Positions 21,838-34,159 are shown, counted from the stretch's first letter. The stretch is DNA of 64,000 nt from Molossus alvarezi (GCA_037176705.1 CM073886.1:15956501-16020500); one strand, 5' to 3'. Notes: a model not told the origin generated them from the sequence alone. Made by a program: numbers and translations.

Positions 21838-22645
21838 TATTTTTTATTTTTCGATTATAATTGACATAAATATTATATTAGTTTCAAGTGTATACCCCAG
21901 TGATTAGATATTATAAAACTAAATGATCATTCCAGAAAAGCTTAAAGCCATCTGACACTATACCTAATTATTAGAATATTATTGACTGTATTCCCTATAT
22001 TATGCTTCATATCCTTGTGACTATACTATAGTTACTAATTTGTACTTCTAAATCCCTTCACCTTTTTCACCCATTCTCCCAACCCCCTCCCAACTGGCAA
22101 CCATCAAAATGTTTCCTGTATCTATGAGTCTGTTTCTGTTCTGCTTATTTGTTTATTTTGATTTTTAGATTCAATTGTTGATAGATATGCATTTATTGCC
22201 ATTTTATTATTCATGTCGTTGATCTTTTTACTTCTTCTTTTACTTATAGGAGGCCCTTGAACATTCCATGGTTTAGTGATGAACTCCTTTAGCTTTTCCT
22301 TATCTGGGAAGCTCTTTATCTGACCTTTAATTCTAAATGATAGGTTTATTGGGGAGAGTAATCTTGGCCAAAGGTCCTAGCTTTTCATCACTTTGAATAT
22401 TTCTTGCTACTCCATTCCGGCCTGCAAAGTTTCTGTTGAGAAATCAGCTGACGTTCTTATGGGAGCTCCCTTGTTGGTAACTAACTGCTTTTCTCTTGCT
22501 GCTTTTAAGATTCATTCTGTGTCTTTAAGCTTTGTGATTTTAATTATGATGTGTCTTGGTATGGGCCTCTTTGGGTTCATATTGTTCGGGACTCTTTATG
22601 CTTCCTGGACTTGCATGTCTATCTCTTTCATCAGGTAAGGGAGCC
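21838..22645 (-). mobile_element. Older HAL1 copy, 5'-truncated, with an L1M-like 3' UTR
   Basis: 3' UTR at 21838-22165 (TATTGACTGTATTCCCTATA; TTCACCTTTTTCACCCATTC), junction GATTCAATTGTTGATAGATA at 22168-22187, then antisense ORF1 to about 22640. ORF2 is absent between 3' UTR and ORF1, which defines HAL1. Confidence 0.7.
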
Positions 22646-22740
22646 ACACTGCCTGGGCAGTTATTACAATATTATTGACTGTATTCCCTATGCTGTACTT
22701 TACATCCCCATGACCATTCTTTAACTACCAATTTGTACTT

Positions 22741-23001
22741 TTTGTTGTTGTTGTTTAATCTGCACCTGAGGATATTTTTCCCTTTAATTTTTTTTAGAAA
22801 GAGAGGAAAGGAGAGAGAGAGGTGGGAGGGAGGGAGAAACATTGATGTGTGAGAGATACACATCTATTGTTTGCCTCCTGCATGTACCCTGACTGGTGCC
22901 AAGGATCTGCAACCCAGGTACATGCCCTTGCCTGAGAATCATACTTTTGACCCTTTGGTGCATGGGTCAGTGCTGTAACCATTGAGTCACATCGGCCAGC
23001 G
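22741..23001 (-). repeat. Ves SINE, diverged
   Basis: ATCTGCACCTGAGGATATTT to GAGTCACATCGGCCAGC; an old copy. Confidence 0.82.
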
Positions 23002-23011
23002 TGAGTTTTTA

Positions 23012-23263
23012 GTTTTTTTTTTTTATTCTCACCAGAGAACATTTTTTGCATTTATCTTTAGATAGAGCAGGAGGGAGAGAGGGGTGAAGAGAGAGAGAGA
23101 AACATTGATGTGAGAGAGACACATTGAGTGGTTGCCACCCACACGACCCCAACCAGGACTGGGGACAAACTGCAGCTGAGGTAGGTGCCCTTAGTGGGAA
23201 CTGAACCCAGGACTATCTGGTTCATGGGCTGATGCTCTAACCGCTGAGCAAAACCGGCCATGG
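23012..23263 (-). repeat. Ves SINE, T-type
   Basis: ATTCTCACCAGAGAACATTT to GAGCAAAACCGGCCATGG. Duplication GTGAGTTTTTA at 23001 and 23264. Confidence 0.88.
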
Positions 23264-23364
23264 TGAGTTTTTACTTCTTAATCCCTTCACACATCCCTCC
23301 AACCCACCTCCCATCTGGCAACTGTCAAAATGTTCTCTGTATCTAGATATGAGTTCTGGTTATT

Positions 23365-23627
23365 TGTTTTTTTGTTTTGTTTTGTTTTTATCCTCACCCG
23401 AGGACATTTTTTGCATTTATCTTCAGATAGAACAGGAGGGAGGGAGGGAGGAAGAGAGAGAGAAACATCCATGTGAAAGAGACACATTGACTGGTTGCCA
23501 CCCACACATCCCCAACTGGGGCCGGGGACAGACTACAACTGAGGTACATGCCCTTAGCAGGAACTGAACCTGGGACTCTCTGGTCTGTGGGTCGATGCTC
23601 TAACCACTGAACCAAACTGGCCAGGGC
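23365..23627 (-). repeat. Ves SINE, T-type
   Basis: ATCCTCACCCGAGGACATTT to ACCAAACTGGCCAGGGC. Confidence 0.9.
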
Positions 23628-23639
23628 TGTTTTGTTTTG

Positions 23640-23883
23640 TTTTTTTAATCCTTACCTGCAGATATTTTTCCATTTATTTTCAGATAGAGTGGGAAGGAAG
23701 AGGAGAGAGAGAGAGAGAAACATCGATGTGAGAGAGACACATCAACCAGCTGCCTCCCTCAGGACCCTGACTAGGGCTGGGGACAAACTGCAACCAAGGT
23801 ATGTGCCCTTGATCAGAATCGAACTTGCGACTCATTGATGTGCGGGCTGATGTCTCTAATTGCTGAGGCAAATTGGCCAGGGC
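23640..23883 (-). repeat. Ves SINE, diverged T-type
   Basis: ATCCTTACCTGCAGATATTT to GGCAAATTGGCCAGGGC. It abuts the previous SINE through a CTGTTTTGTTTT repeat. Confidence 0.88.
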
Positions 23884-23889
23884 TGTCTT

Positions 23890-24127
23890 TTGTTTTTTTT
23901 TTAAATCCTCACCCAAGGATATTTTTCCATTTATTTCTAGACAGAGTAGGAGGGAGGGAGGGAGACAGAGAGAGAAATATTGGTGTGAGAGAGACACATT
24001 GACTGGCTGCCTTCCATATGACCCTGACCAGGGATTAAACCACAACCAAGGTACATACCCTTGACCAGCATCGAACCCGTGACTCTTTGGTCTGGATGCC
24101 CTATTGCTGAGCCAAACTGGCCAGGGC
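23890..24127 (-). repeat. Ves SINE, diverged T-type
   Basis: ATCCTCACCCAAGGATATTT to GCCAAACTGGCCAGGGC. It is the third in a head-to-tail antisense run. Confidence 0.88.
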
Positions 24128-24880
24128 TTATATTTGTTTTTCAGGTTTCACATATAAGTGAAATCATAGGGCATTTGTCTTTCTGTCTGATTTATTTTAC
24201 ACAGCACAATACTCTCTAGGTCCATCCATGTTGTTGCAGATGTCAAGATTTCATTTTTCTATGGCTGAGTCATATTCCATTGTATATATACACCATTTCT
24301 TTATCCGTTCATCTGTTGATATACATTTAGGTTGCTTCCATATCTTGGCCATTATAAATAATGCTGCATTAAATATATGGATGTATATATCTTTTTGATT
24401 TAGTGTTTTGGGTTTCTTTGGATAAATACCCAGAAATGAAATTTCTGGGTCCTTTTATTTTGACTTTTATTATAACCTTTGTTTTAAAGTCTATTTTTTC
24501 TGGTAAAAGTATTGCTACTCCAGATTGTTTGTTTGTTTCCATATTCTTGAAATATCCCTTTCCATCCTTTTACTTTCAGCCTGTGTGTGTCTTTTGATTT
24601 GCAGTGAGTCTCTTGTAGACAGCACATGTAAGGGTCTTGTTTTGTTATCCCTTCAGCCACTATATGTCTCTTTTTTTTTAAATCTTTATTGTTGTATGTA
24701 TTACAGATGTTCCTCATTTTTCCCCCATTGACCCCCTCCTATCCACTCCCACCCCCTTCCACCTTTACCCATACTATTGTCTGTGTCCATTGGTTATGCA
24801 TATAAGTTCTTTGGTTTATTCCTTCCCACCCCCCAACCCCTTTCCCTTGAGGTTTGTCAGTCTAGTAACCAATTTGTACT

Positions 24881-25139
24881 ATTTTTTTATTCTCACCCGA
24901 GGACATTTTTCCACCTTTTTATTAAGATAGAGTGGAAGGGAGAAAGAGGAAGAGAGAGACAGAGAGAGACAGAGAGAGAGAGAGAGAAACATCGATGTGA
25001 AAGGGACACATCAAGTGGCACGACCAGCCAGGGCCGGGGACAAACCGCAACCAAGGTACGTGCCCTTAGCGGGAACCGAACCCGGGTCTCCCCGTACCGC
25101 AGGCCGACCATCCAACCACTGAGCCAAACCGGCCAGGGC
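24881..25139 (-). repeat. Ves SINE, T-type, in the HAL1 3' UTR
   Basis: ATTCTCACCCGAGGAC to CCAAACCGGCCAGGGC. Duplication ACCAATTTGTACT. Confidence 0.93.
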
Positions 25140-26121
25140 ACCAATTTGTACTTCTTAATCCCTTCACCTTTTTCACCCATTCCCCCAACCCCCCTCCCAT
25201 CTGGCAACCAACAAAATGTTCTCTATATTTATGAGAATGTTTCTGTTCTGCCTGTTCATTTTGTATGTAGATTCTACTGTTGATAGATATGTATTCATTG
25301 CCAGTTTGTTTGTTCATATATTTTATCTTTTTCTTCAAAAAGACCCTTCAACATTTCATACAATAACGGTTTGGTGGTGATGAACTCCTTTAACTTTTTC
25401 TTGTTGGGAAACTCTTTATATGGCCATCGATTCTAAATGACAGCTTTGCAGGATAGAGTAATCTTGGTTGTAGGTTCTTGCTTTTCATCACTCTGAATAT
25501 TTCTTGCCATTCCCTTCTGGCCTGCACAGTTTCTTTTGAGAAATCAGCTGACAGCCTTATGGGAACTCCCTTGTAGGTAACTAGCTGCCTTTCTCTTGCT
25601 GCTTTTAAGATTCTCTCTTTGTCTCGAACCTTTTGCATTTTGATGATGATGTGTCTTGGTGTGGGCCTCTTGGGGTTCATCTTGTTTGGGACTCTCTGTG
25701 CTTCCTGGACTTGTATGTCTGTTTCCTTCACCAAGTTAGGAAAGTATTCTGTTGTTATTGTTTCAAACAGGTTTTTGATTTCTTGTTCTTGCTCTTCTCC
25801 TTCTGGCACCCCCCCAAGATGCGAATGTTGGCACGCTTGAAGTTGTCCCAGAGGCTCCTTACACTATCCTCATTTTTTTGGATACTTTTTTCTTTTTGCT
25901 GTTCTGATTGGGCATTTTTTGCTTCCTTATATTCCAAATCAGTGGTTTGCTTCTTGGATTTACGTACTCTACTATTGAATCTGTGTAAATTATTCTTTAT
26001 TTCAGTTAATGCCTCCTTCATTTCTGACTGTGCATCCATCATTTCTGACTGGTCCTTTTTTATGCTCTTGAGGCCCTCACTAAGTTCATTGAGGTTCTCA
26101 CTCAGTTCACTGAGCATCCTT

Positions 26122-26343
26122 TTTTTTAATCCTCACCAGAGGACACTTTTCCATTTTTTGTTCAGGTAGAGTGGGAGGGAGAGAGAGGATGTGAAAGGAA
26201 CACATCGAGTGGCTGCCACCCACACAACCGACCAGGGCTGGGGACAAACTGCAACCGAGGTACACGCCCTTAGCGGGAACCGAACCCGGGTATCTCAGGA
26301 TCGCAGGCCGACGCTCTAACCACTGAACCAAACCGGCCAGGGC
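26122..26343 (-). repeat. Ves SINE, T-type, in HAL1 ORF1
   Basis: ATCCTCACCAGAGGAC to CCAAACCGGCCAGGGC. Perfect duplication CACTGAGCATCCTT. About 25 bases of GA-rich sequence and the CATCGA segment are missing. Confidence 0.93.
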
Positions 26344-27381
26344 CACTGAGCATCCTTATAAGCAATATTTTGAACTCAGCATCTGTTAGGTTGCTTATCT
26401 CCATTTCACTTAGTTCTTTTCTTGGGGTTTTGTTCTGTTCTTTCATTTGGGACCTGTTTCTTTGTCTCATTTTGGCTGCCTCCCTGTGTTTGTTTCTGTG
26501 TATTACTTAACGAGAGGTATGGGGCTATCTGAGACCAGATGCTGCTTGTTTGAAAGAATTTAGGAAAACCTGAAGCAGGATCCAAGACAGGCCAATCCTA
26601 TGGTTAAGCAAGTGGCAACAGCTTGGGTGGGCCTGAAAGTTGGGTGGGGCGGGTCCTCAGGGAATCACCAGGGCAGTGCTACCAGTGTGAGCAAGGTTGC
26701 TGGAGTCCCAGATATGGCAACTGTCTGCCGTCCCAGGGAAGGGCTCACCAAAGGAACAAAGGCCTCTGACAGCACATTTGTCCTGGAGAAAGTCCCCTGT
26801 CCAGCCCTTGCTCCAATGCCAAACAGCTCAGTTCATCCCTGTATGTCTCTGGCACCCCTCGAGCAGCCTCCCCTCCGAGCTTAGAGGGAGTGAGTCTGAT
26901 AAGTCCGTGTGCGGGCCCTTTAAGAGGAGCTGCCTAGGGCTCCAGCCACGTCAGCTTCCCTGAGCCTCAGTTCCCGCTGGTTTTTCCAGCCAGAAGTTAA
27001 GGGGACTTCTCTTCCTGGCACTGGAACTCTGAGCTGGGCGTCTGGCATGGAACGGGGACCCTTCAGTTCTCAGGGAGAACCTTCCCAGCCGAGGTATCCT
27101 CTTGACTTTTATCCGCCACATGTAGGTGTGGGACCAGCCCGTCCGTCTCCGCCCCTCCTACCAGTCTTGATGCAGCTTCTTTAATTCCATAGTTGTAGGA
27201 CTTCATTCAGCTGGATTTCAGGCGGTTTTGAATGATGGTGGTTCTATAGTATAGTTGTAACTTTGATGTGGTTGTGGGAGGACGCAATATCGTGTTTACC
27301 TACGCCACCATCTTGACTGGAAGTCACTATATATCTTTTGATTGGAGCATTTAAGCCATTTGCATTAAAAGTAATTATTGG

Positions 27382-27630
27382 GCCCTGGCCGGTTTGGCTC
27401 AGCGGTTAGAGCGTCAGCCTGCGGTCCGGAGAGACCCGGGTTCGGTTCCCGCTAAGGGCACGTACCTTGGTTGCAGTTTGTCCCCAGCCCTGGTTGGGTC
27501 GTGTGGGTGGCAACCACTCGATGTGTCGCTTTCACGTCGATGTTTCTCTCTCTCTCTCTCTCACTCTCACGCTATCTGAACAAAATATCGAAAAATGTCC
27601 TCGGGTGAGGATTAAAAAAAAAAAAAAAAA
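27382..27630 (+). repeat. Ves SINE, T-type, young-looking
   Basis: Intact tRNA-like boxes (GGTTTGGCTCAGCGGTTAGA and GGTTCGGTTCCCG) and a 17-base A tail. Duplication AAGTAATTATTGG. Confidence 0.94.
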
Positions 27631-27643
27631 AAGTAATTATTGG

Positions 27644-27898
27644 GACCTGGCCGGTTTGGCTCAGTGTTTAGAGCATCAGGCTGCGGACCAGAGTCTCGGG
27701 TTCAATTCCAGCCACGGGCACATACCTCAGTTGTTGTTCATCCCCAGCCCCATTTGGGGTTTTGCAGGTGGCAAGCCAGTCGATATGTCACTCTCACATC
27801 GATGTTTCTCTCTCTCTCTTTCTCTCCCTCCCACTCTGTCTGAGGATAAATGTCAAAATATCCTCAGGTGAGGATTAAAAAAATAATAATAATAAATA
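27644..27898 (+). repeat. Ves SINE, T-type
   Basis: Head GACCTGGCCGGTTTGGCTCAG, tail TATCCTCAGGTGAGGATTA. It shares the AAGTAATTA target with the copy just upstream. Confidence 0.9.
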
Positions 27899-27992
27899 AA
27901 GTAATTAATGATATGTATTTATTGCCATTTTATTATTTATATTTCTGATCTTTTTTCTTTTTCATCTTACAAAAGACCCTTTAATATTTCTT

Positions 27993-28234
27993 TTTTTTAA
28001 TCATCACCTAAGGACATTTTTGCATTTATCTTCAGATAGAGGGGAGGGAATGAGGGAGTAAGAAAGAGAGAAACATCGATGTGAGAGAGACACATCAACT
28101 GGTTGCCACCCACACGACCCCAACCGTGCTGGGGACAAACTGCAACGGAGGTATGTGCCCTTAGCAAGAACCAGACCCGGGACTCTCTGGTCCGTGGGCC
28201 GATGCTCCAACTGCTGCGCCAAACCAGCCACGGC
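27993..28234 (-). repeat. Ves SINE, diverged T-type
   Basis: ATCATCACCTAAGGAC to GCCAAACCAGCCACGGC. Duplication TAATATTTCTT, which the L1 to its right also used. Confidence 0.9.
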
Positions 28235-30092
28235 TAATATTTCTTACCTTTTTTTAAAAATTAATTAATTAATTAATTTTTGTTACAGATGTTTCTCCTT
28301 TTTCCCCCACTGATTCCTCCCTCCCCTCTCTCCCTGCCCTGTCCCCAGCTTTGTTATCCATGTCCATTGTTCATGCATACATGCATATAAGTTCTATGGT
28401 TTATCTCTCCCCACCACCCCCTCTTCTGGGGATTGTCAGTCTGTACCCCACTTACGTGTCTCTGGGACTACCCCATTCCTCAGACTGTTATGTTCATTAT
28501 ATTCCACAAATAAGTGAGATCACGTGATACTTGTCTTTCCCTGCTTGGCTTCTTTCACTTAGGATAATACTTTCCAGGTCCCTCCATGTCGTCTCAAAGG
28601 ATAAGAGATCTTTCTTTCTTACAGCTACGTAGTACTCCATTGTGTATATGTTCCACTGCTTTTTTATCCATTCGTCTACTGATGGGCACTTGGGCTGTTT
28701 CCAGATCTTAGCTATTGTAAATAGTGCTGCTACAAACATATATTCTTTCTGATTGGTGTTTCAGGCTTCTTAGGGTATATTCCTAGAAGTGGGAGCACTG
28801 GGTCAAATGGAAGTTCAATTTTTAATTTTTTGAGGTAACACCATATTGTTTTCCATAGTGGCTGCACCAGTCTGCATTCCCACCAGCAGTGCACTAGAGT
28901 CTCCTTTTCTCCACACCCTCGCCAACACTTGTTGTTTGATGATTTGTTGATGGTGGCCATTCTGACAGGTGTGAGGTGATACCTCATTGTTGTTTTAATT
29001 TGCATCTCTCTGATGATTAGTGATGATGAGCATATCTTCATATGTCTCTTAGCCATTTGTATGTCCTGTCTATTTAGTTCCTCTGCCCATTTTTTAATTG
29101 GATTCTTTGTCTTCCTTTTGTGGAGTTGTATGAGCACTCTATATATATTGGAAATTAACCCCTTATCTGATATATCATTGGCAATTATGCTCCCCCATAC
29201 AGTGGGTAGCCTTTCTGTTTTGATGATTGTGTCTTTTGCTGTGCAGAAGCTTTTGAGTTTGATGTAGTCCCATGTGTTCATTTTCTCCTTTGTTTCTATT
29301 GCCTTAGGTGATGTATCAGTGAAAATTCTGCTGCGTATGATGTCTGAAATTTTGTTGCCTACAGTTTCTTCTAGGATTTTTATGGATTCATGAGTCACAT
29401 TTAAGTCTTTTATCCATTTTGAGTTTAATCTTGTTTAGGGTGTAAGTTGATGGTCTAGTTTCATTTTTCTGCATGTAGCGGTCCAATTTTCCCAACACCA
29501 TTTATTAAAGAGGCTGTCCTTACTCCACTGTATGCTCTTGCCACCTTTGTCAAATATTAATTGAGCATATTGCCTTGGGTCCATTTCTGGGTTCTCTGTT
29601 CTGTTCCACTGTTCTATATGCCTGTTCTTGCGCCAGCACTAGGCTGTTTTGATTACAGTGGCTTTGTAGTATAATCTGAAATCTGGTAATGTGATCCCTC
29701 CAACTTTGTTCTTCGTTTTCAAGATTGCTGTGGCTATTCGGGGTCTTTTTTGGTTCCATATGAACTTTTGAAGTACTTGTTCTAATTCTGTGAAGTATGC
29801 CGTTGGTATTTTGATGGGGATTGCATTGAATCTATAGATTGCTTTGATAGTATGGACATTTTAATGATGTTAATTCTCCCAATCCATGAACAAGGTATGT
29901 GCTTCCACTTTTTTACATCTTCCTCTATTTCTTTTTCAATGACCTGTAGGTATCTGCGAATAGGTCCTTTATTTCTTTGGTTAAGTTTATTCCTAGGTAT
30001 CTTAATTTTTTTGCGGCGATGGTAAATGGGATTGTTTTCTTAGTTTCTCTTTCTGTGAGTTTATCATTGGTGTATAAGAATGCCATCGATGG

Positions 30093-30118
30093 GGGGGTAT
30101 AAAAAAAAAAAAAAAGAA
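30093..30118 (+). repeat. Micro-insertion: about 10 bases plus an A run, with target duplication
   Basis: AGAATGCCATCGAT occurs on both sides (30077-30090 and 30115-30128). Between them lies GGGGGGGTAT followed by about 15 A. It looks like a retroposed insert truncated almost to its poly-A. Confidence 0.7.
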
Positions 30119-31357
30119 TGCCATCGATTTCTTGATGTTAATTTTGTATCCTGCTACTTTTCCAAAATCATTTATTAAGTCTAGTAAATTTTTGATGGAG
30201 TCTTTGGGGTTTTCTACGTATAGTATCATGTCATCTGCAAATAATGACAGTTTCACTTCCTCCTTTCAAATTTGGATCCCTTTTATTTTTTCTTCATGTA
30301 TGATTGCTGTGGCTAAGACCTCCAGTACTGTGTTAAATAAGAGTGGTGAAAGTGGGCATCTTTGCCTTGTTCCTGTTCTTAAGGGAAATGCTTATAGTTT
30401 CTGCCCATTGAGTATGATGTTGGCTGTAGGTCTTTTCATATATGGCCTTTATTATATCTAGATATGATCCCTCTATTCCCACATTGCTGAGTGTTTTTAT
30501 CAGAAATGGATGTCAGATTTTGTCGAAGGCTTTTTTGGAATCTATTGACATGATCATGTGGTTTTGATTCTTCATTTTATTTATGTGGTGTATCACATTT
30601 ATTGATTTGCGAATATTGTAGCAGCTTGCATCCCTGGGATGAATCCCACTTGGTCATGGTGGGTAATTTTTTTGGTGTATTGCTGGATCTGATTTGCTAG
30701 TATTTTGTTCAGGATTTTGGCATCTATGTTCATCAGGGGTATTGGCCTGTAGTTTTCTTTCTTTGTAGTGTCTTTTTCTGGTTTTGGAATTAGAATTATG
30801 CTGGCTTCATAAAACGAGTTTGGAAGTCTTCCTTCTTCTTGAATTTTTTGAAATAGTTTGATGAGAATGGATGTTAGTTCTTCTTTGAATGTTCGGTAAA
30901 ACTCCACGGTGAAGCCATCTTGGCCTGGGCTTTTGTTTGCTGGGAGAGTCTTGATTACATCTTCAATTTCTTCTGTTGTTATTGGTCTGTTCAAGTTTTC
31001 TCTCTCTTCCTGGTCCAGTTTTGGGAGACCATGTGTTTCCAGAAATTTGTCCATTTCGCTTAGATTGTCGAATTTGTTGCCGTATAATTGTTCATAGTAG
31101 TTGTTAACGATCTTTTGTATTTCTGTGGTGTCACTTGTTATTTCTCCTCTTTCATTTTTGATTTTGTGTATTTGGGTTCTCTCTTCGTTTCTTGCTGAGT
31201 CTAGCTAAGGGTCTATCAATCTTGTTTATCTTTTCGAAAAACCAGCTCTTTGAATTGTTTTTTTTTTATTCTATGTCATTTATTTCTGCTCTGATCTTTA
31301 CTATTTCCTTCCTTCTACTTGCGCTGGGGTTTTCTTTTTGTTTGCTCTCTAGTTCTT

Positions 31358-31599
31358 TTTTTTTTTTTTTATCCTTACCCGAGGACATTTTTCGATATTT
31401 TGTTCAGATAGAGTGAGTGGGAGAGAGAGAGAGAGAAACATCGACGTGAGAGCGACACATCAAGTGGTTGCCACCCACACGACCCAACCAGGGCCGGGGA
31501 CAAACTGCAACCAAGGTACGTGCCCTTAGCGGGAACCGAACCCTGGTCTCTCCGGACCGCAGGCCGACGCTCTAACCGCTGAGCCAAACCGGCCAGGGC
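31358..31599 (-). repeat. Ves SINE, T-type, inside L1 ORF2
   Basis: ATCCTTACCCGAGGAC to CCAAACCGGCCAGGGC. Perfect duplication TGCTCTCTAGTTCTT. Confidence 0.94.
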
Positions 31600-34159
31600 T
31601 GCTCTCTAGTTCTTTAAGTTGTGAGGTTAGATAGTCTATTAGAGATTTTTCTTGTTTTTTGAGGAAGGCCTGTAGTGCTATGAACTTCCCTCTCAGAACT
31701 GCTTTCACTGCATCCCATAGATTTTGTGTTCTTGTATGTTCATTTTCATTGGTTTCCAGGAAGTTTTTAATTTCTTCCTTGATCTCTTCGGTAACCCATT
31801 CATTGTTTAATAACATGCTGTTTAGCTTCCATGTGTTCAAATGTCTTTGCATGTTCTTGTTGCAGTTGATTTCTAGTTTTATGCCATTGTGATCTGAGAA
31901 GTTGCTTGATATGATTTCAGTCTTCTTGAACTTGTAGAGACTTAGTTTGTGTCCTAATATGTGGTCTGTCTTTGAGAATGTCCCATGTGCACTTGAGAAG
32001 AATGTGAATTCTGTAGTTTTGGGGTGTAATTCTCTGTAGATATCTATTAAATCCATTTGGTCTAGTGCTTCATTTAGAGTCTCTGTTTCCTTGCTAATTT
32101 TTAATCTAGAGGATGTATCCAGTGATGTCAGCGGGGTGTTGAGGTTCCCTGCTATGATTGTATTGCTGTCGATTTCTCCTTTGAAGTCCTCCAAAAGATT
32201 TTTAATATATATTGGTGCTCCTCTATTGGATGCATATATGTTTATCAAGGTTATATCTTCCTGTTGGATAGATTCTTTCAATATTATGTAGTGGCCTCTT
32301 TGTTTCTAGTTATGGCCTTAATTTTGAAATATAATTTATCAGATATGAATATTGCTACCCCAGCTTTTTTTTTTTTCCGTTTGCTTGGAAGATTTTTTTC
32401 CATCCCTTCACTTTCAACCTATGTGAGTCTTGTTGTGAGGTGCGTCTCTTATAAACAACATATAGATGAGTCATGCTTTCTTATCCAATCAGCTACTCTG
32501 TCTTTCTGTGGGAGCATTCAATCCATTTACATTTAAGGTGATTATTGATATGTACTTATTTATTGCCATTTTTGTTTAGTGTGATTATATTTTTCTTTCT
32601 ATTTCTCCTGCTCATTACAGCAGTCCTTTTAACATTTCTCGTAGTGCTGGTTTGGTGCTAATGTATTCCCTTAGCCTTTTTTTTTCTGAGAAGCTCTTTA
32701 TTTGACCTTCTATTTTGAATGATAGCCTTGCTGGGTAGAGTAGTCTTGGATTCAGATCCTTGTTTTTCCTGACCTTGATTACTTCATGCCATTCCCTTCT
32801 GGCCTGTAGTGTTTTTGTTGGGAAGTCAGCTGAGAGCCTTATGGGGTTTCCTTTGTAGGTAACCTGTTGCTTCTCTCTTGCTGCTTTAGGATTCTCTCTT
32901 TGTCTTGAATTTTTGGCACTTTGATTACTATGTGTCTTGGTGTGGGCCTGTTTGGGTTCTTCTTACTTGGGGCTCTCTGTGCTTTTTGAACTTGAATGCC
33001 TTCTTCCTTCACCAGATTAGGGAAGTTTTCTGTCACTATTTCTTCAAATATATTCTCTATCCCTTGCTCATTTTCTTCTTCGGGGACTCCTATGATGCGA
33101 ATGTTATTACGTTTTTAGTTGTCCCACAGTTCTCTTATGCTGTTTTCTTGCTTTTTAATTATTTTTTCCTTTTGGTTTTCTGATTGGTTGATTTTTCTAC
33201 CCTATCTTCTAATTCACTGATCTGGTCCTCAGCTTCCTCTACTCTGCTATGTAGACTTTCCAATGTGTTTTTTATTTCTGATATGTCATTCTTCATTTCT
33301 TCTTGGTGATTTTTAATTTCCAGCTGGTTTATTTTCAACATTTCTATGTCTTTACTCATGGTGCTCGTGTCCTTACACATGCTGTTGAGCTTCCTCAAGA
33401 ACATGGCTCTGAATTCTAGTTCTGTTAACTTGCTTAACTGCACCTCATTTATCTCATCTTCGTTTGAGGTCTCTTGTTCTTTCATTTGGCTTTTGTTTCT
33501 GTTTTTCACCATTTTGGCTATCACAGTTGGCTTTGGAGCCTGCCAAATTTTCCATGTGGGTGTTGGTGTTCTGCTGTTTGTGGCTCCCTCTCCTGGGTTT
33601 GGATGAGGCAGGGAGGACCCACTTTAAACACCACTGTCAAGCCTTAGCTTTCCTGATTAGAGTTGCTAGCCCAGGGAATGGTAGTTATCCTCTAGCTTTT
33701 TTGCCTGGAGGCTATTAGTAGGGGTCACCTGAAGAACCTTGGTTTCTGAGTTGAATGAAAAACTCCCTCAGGTGCTCTGTGTAAGAGGATTTCCCGAGGG
33801 TGGGGCAGATGCTGGTTGATAATGGGCCTCAATTAGCATTTCAGTGGCCACCTGGTGGGGTTGACTCTCCGAGGGAGTGGCCGCGGCCTCTCCCCAGGGC
33901 CCTGCGAAGGAGGAAGGTGACCACAGTCCTGTGTGGCTGCACTCAGCAAAAACTCTGAGCACCCTTCAAATCCTGAGTGTCCCACACAGTTCCAGTCCAG
34001 TCTGCCCTCCCTCTGCTGAAGCCCAAGGTGAGTGGCTGCTGCCAATTTAGCCTCTGTCCGGGCTCTGCACTGTGGAGCTGCCTGGGACTTTAACCTGAGG
34101 GCACCACTCCCTGCTAAGGGCGGCCAAGGCTGCGGCAGCTCCCATTGGCGTAGCACCTA

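Larger units (their letters stand above)
22655..24460 (-). mobile_element. Old L1 3' end (L1MA-like) carrying five SINEs
   Basis: L1 pieces lie at 22655-22740, 23264-23364 and 24128-24460, with typical 3' features (TTATTACAATATTATTGACT; TGAGTCATATTCCATTGTAT; AAATACCCAGAAATG). It stops at about 24460 where endonuclease-coding sequence begins, implying loss of most of ORF2. Confidence 0.7.
24670..27324 (-). mobile_element. HAL1 (half-L1), near full length
   Basis: 3' poly-A at 24670, 3' UTR, deletion junction at about 25265-25300, ORF1 from about 25390 to 26480 on the minus strand, 5' UTR, and 5' end CAAGATGGTGGCGTAGG at 27318-27302. Frames at 25390-25809 and 25755-26117 carry the RRM/C-terminal part ([20 protein letters not shown]) and the coiled coil. 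They overlap in different frames, so ORF1 is frameshifted. Target duplication CACTATAT(G/A)TCT at 24658 and 27325. Two SINEs lie inside. Confidence 0.85.

Noticed and set aside
27382..27460. tRNA gene, because of clear A and B boxes
   Set aside because: The boxes are the head of a Ves SINE; a body, CT tract and poly-A follow and there is no proper anticodon arm or CCA-ready acceptor.
28730..32281. A functional reverse transcriptase
   Set aside because: The L1 ORF2 is cut by frameshifts, stops, a SINE at 31358-31599 and a micro-insertion near 30093.
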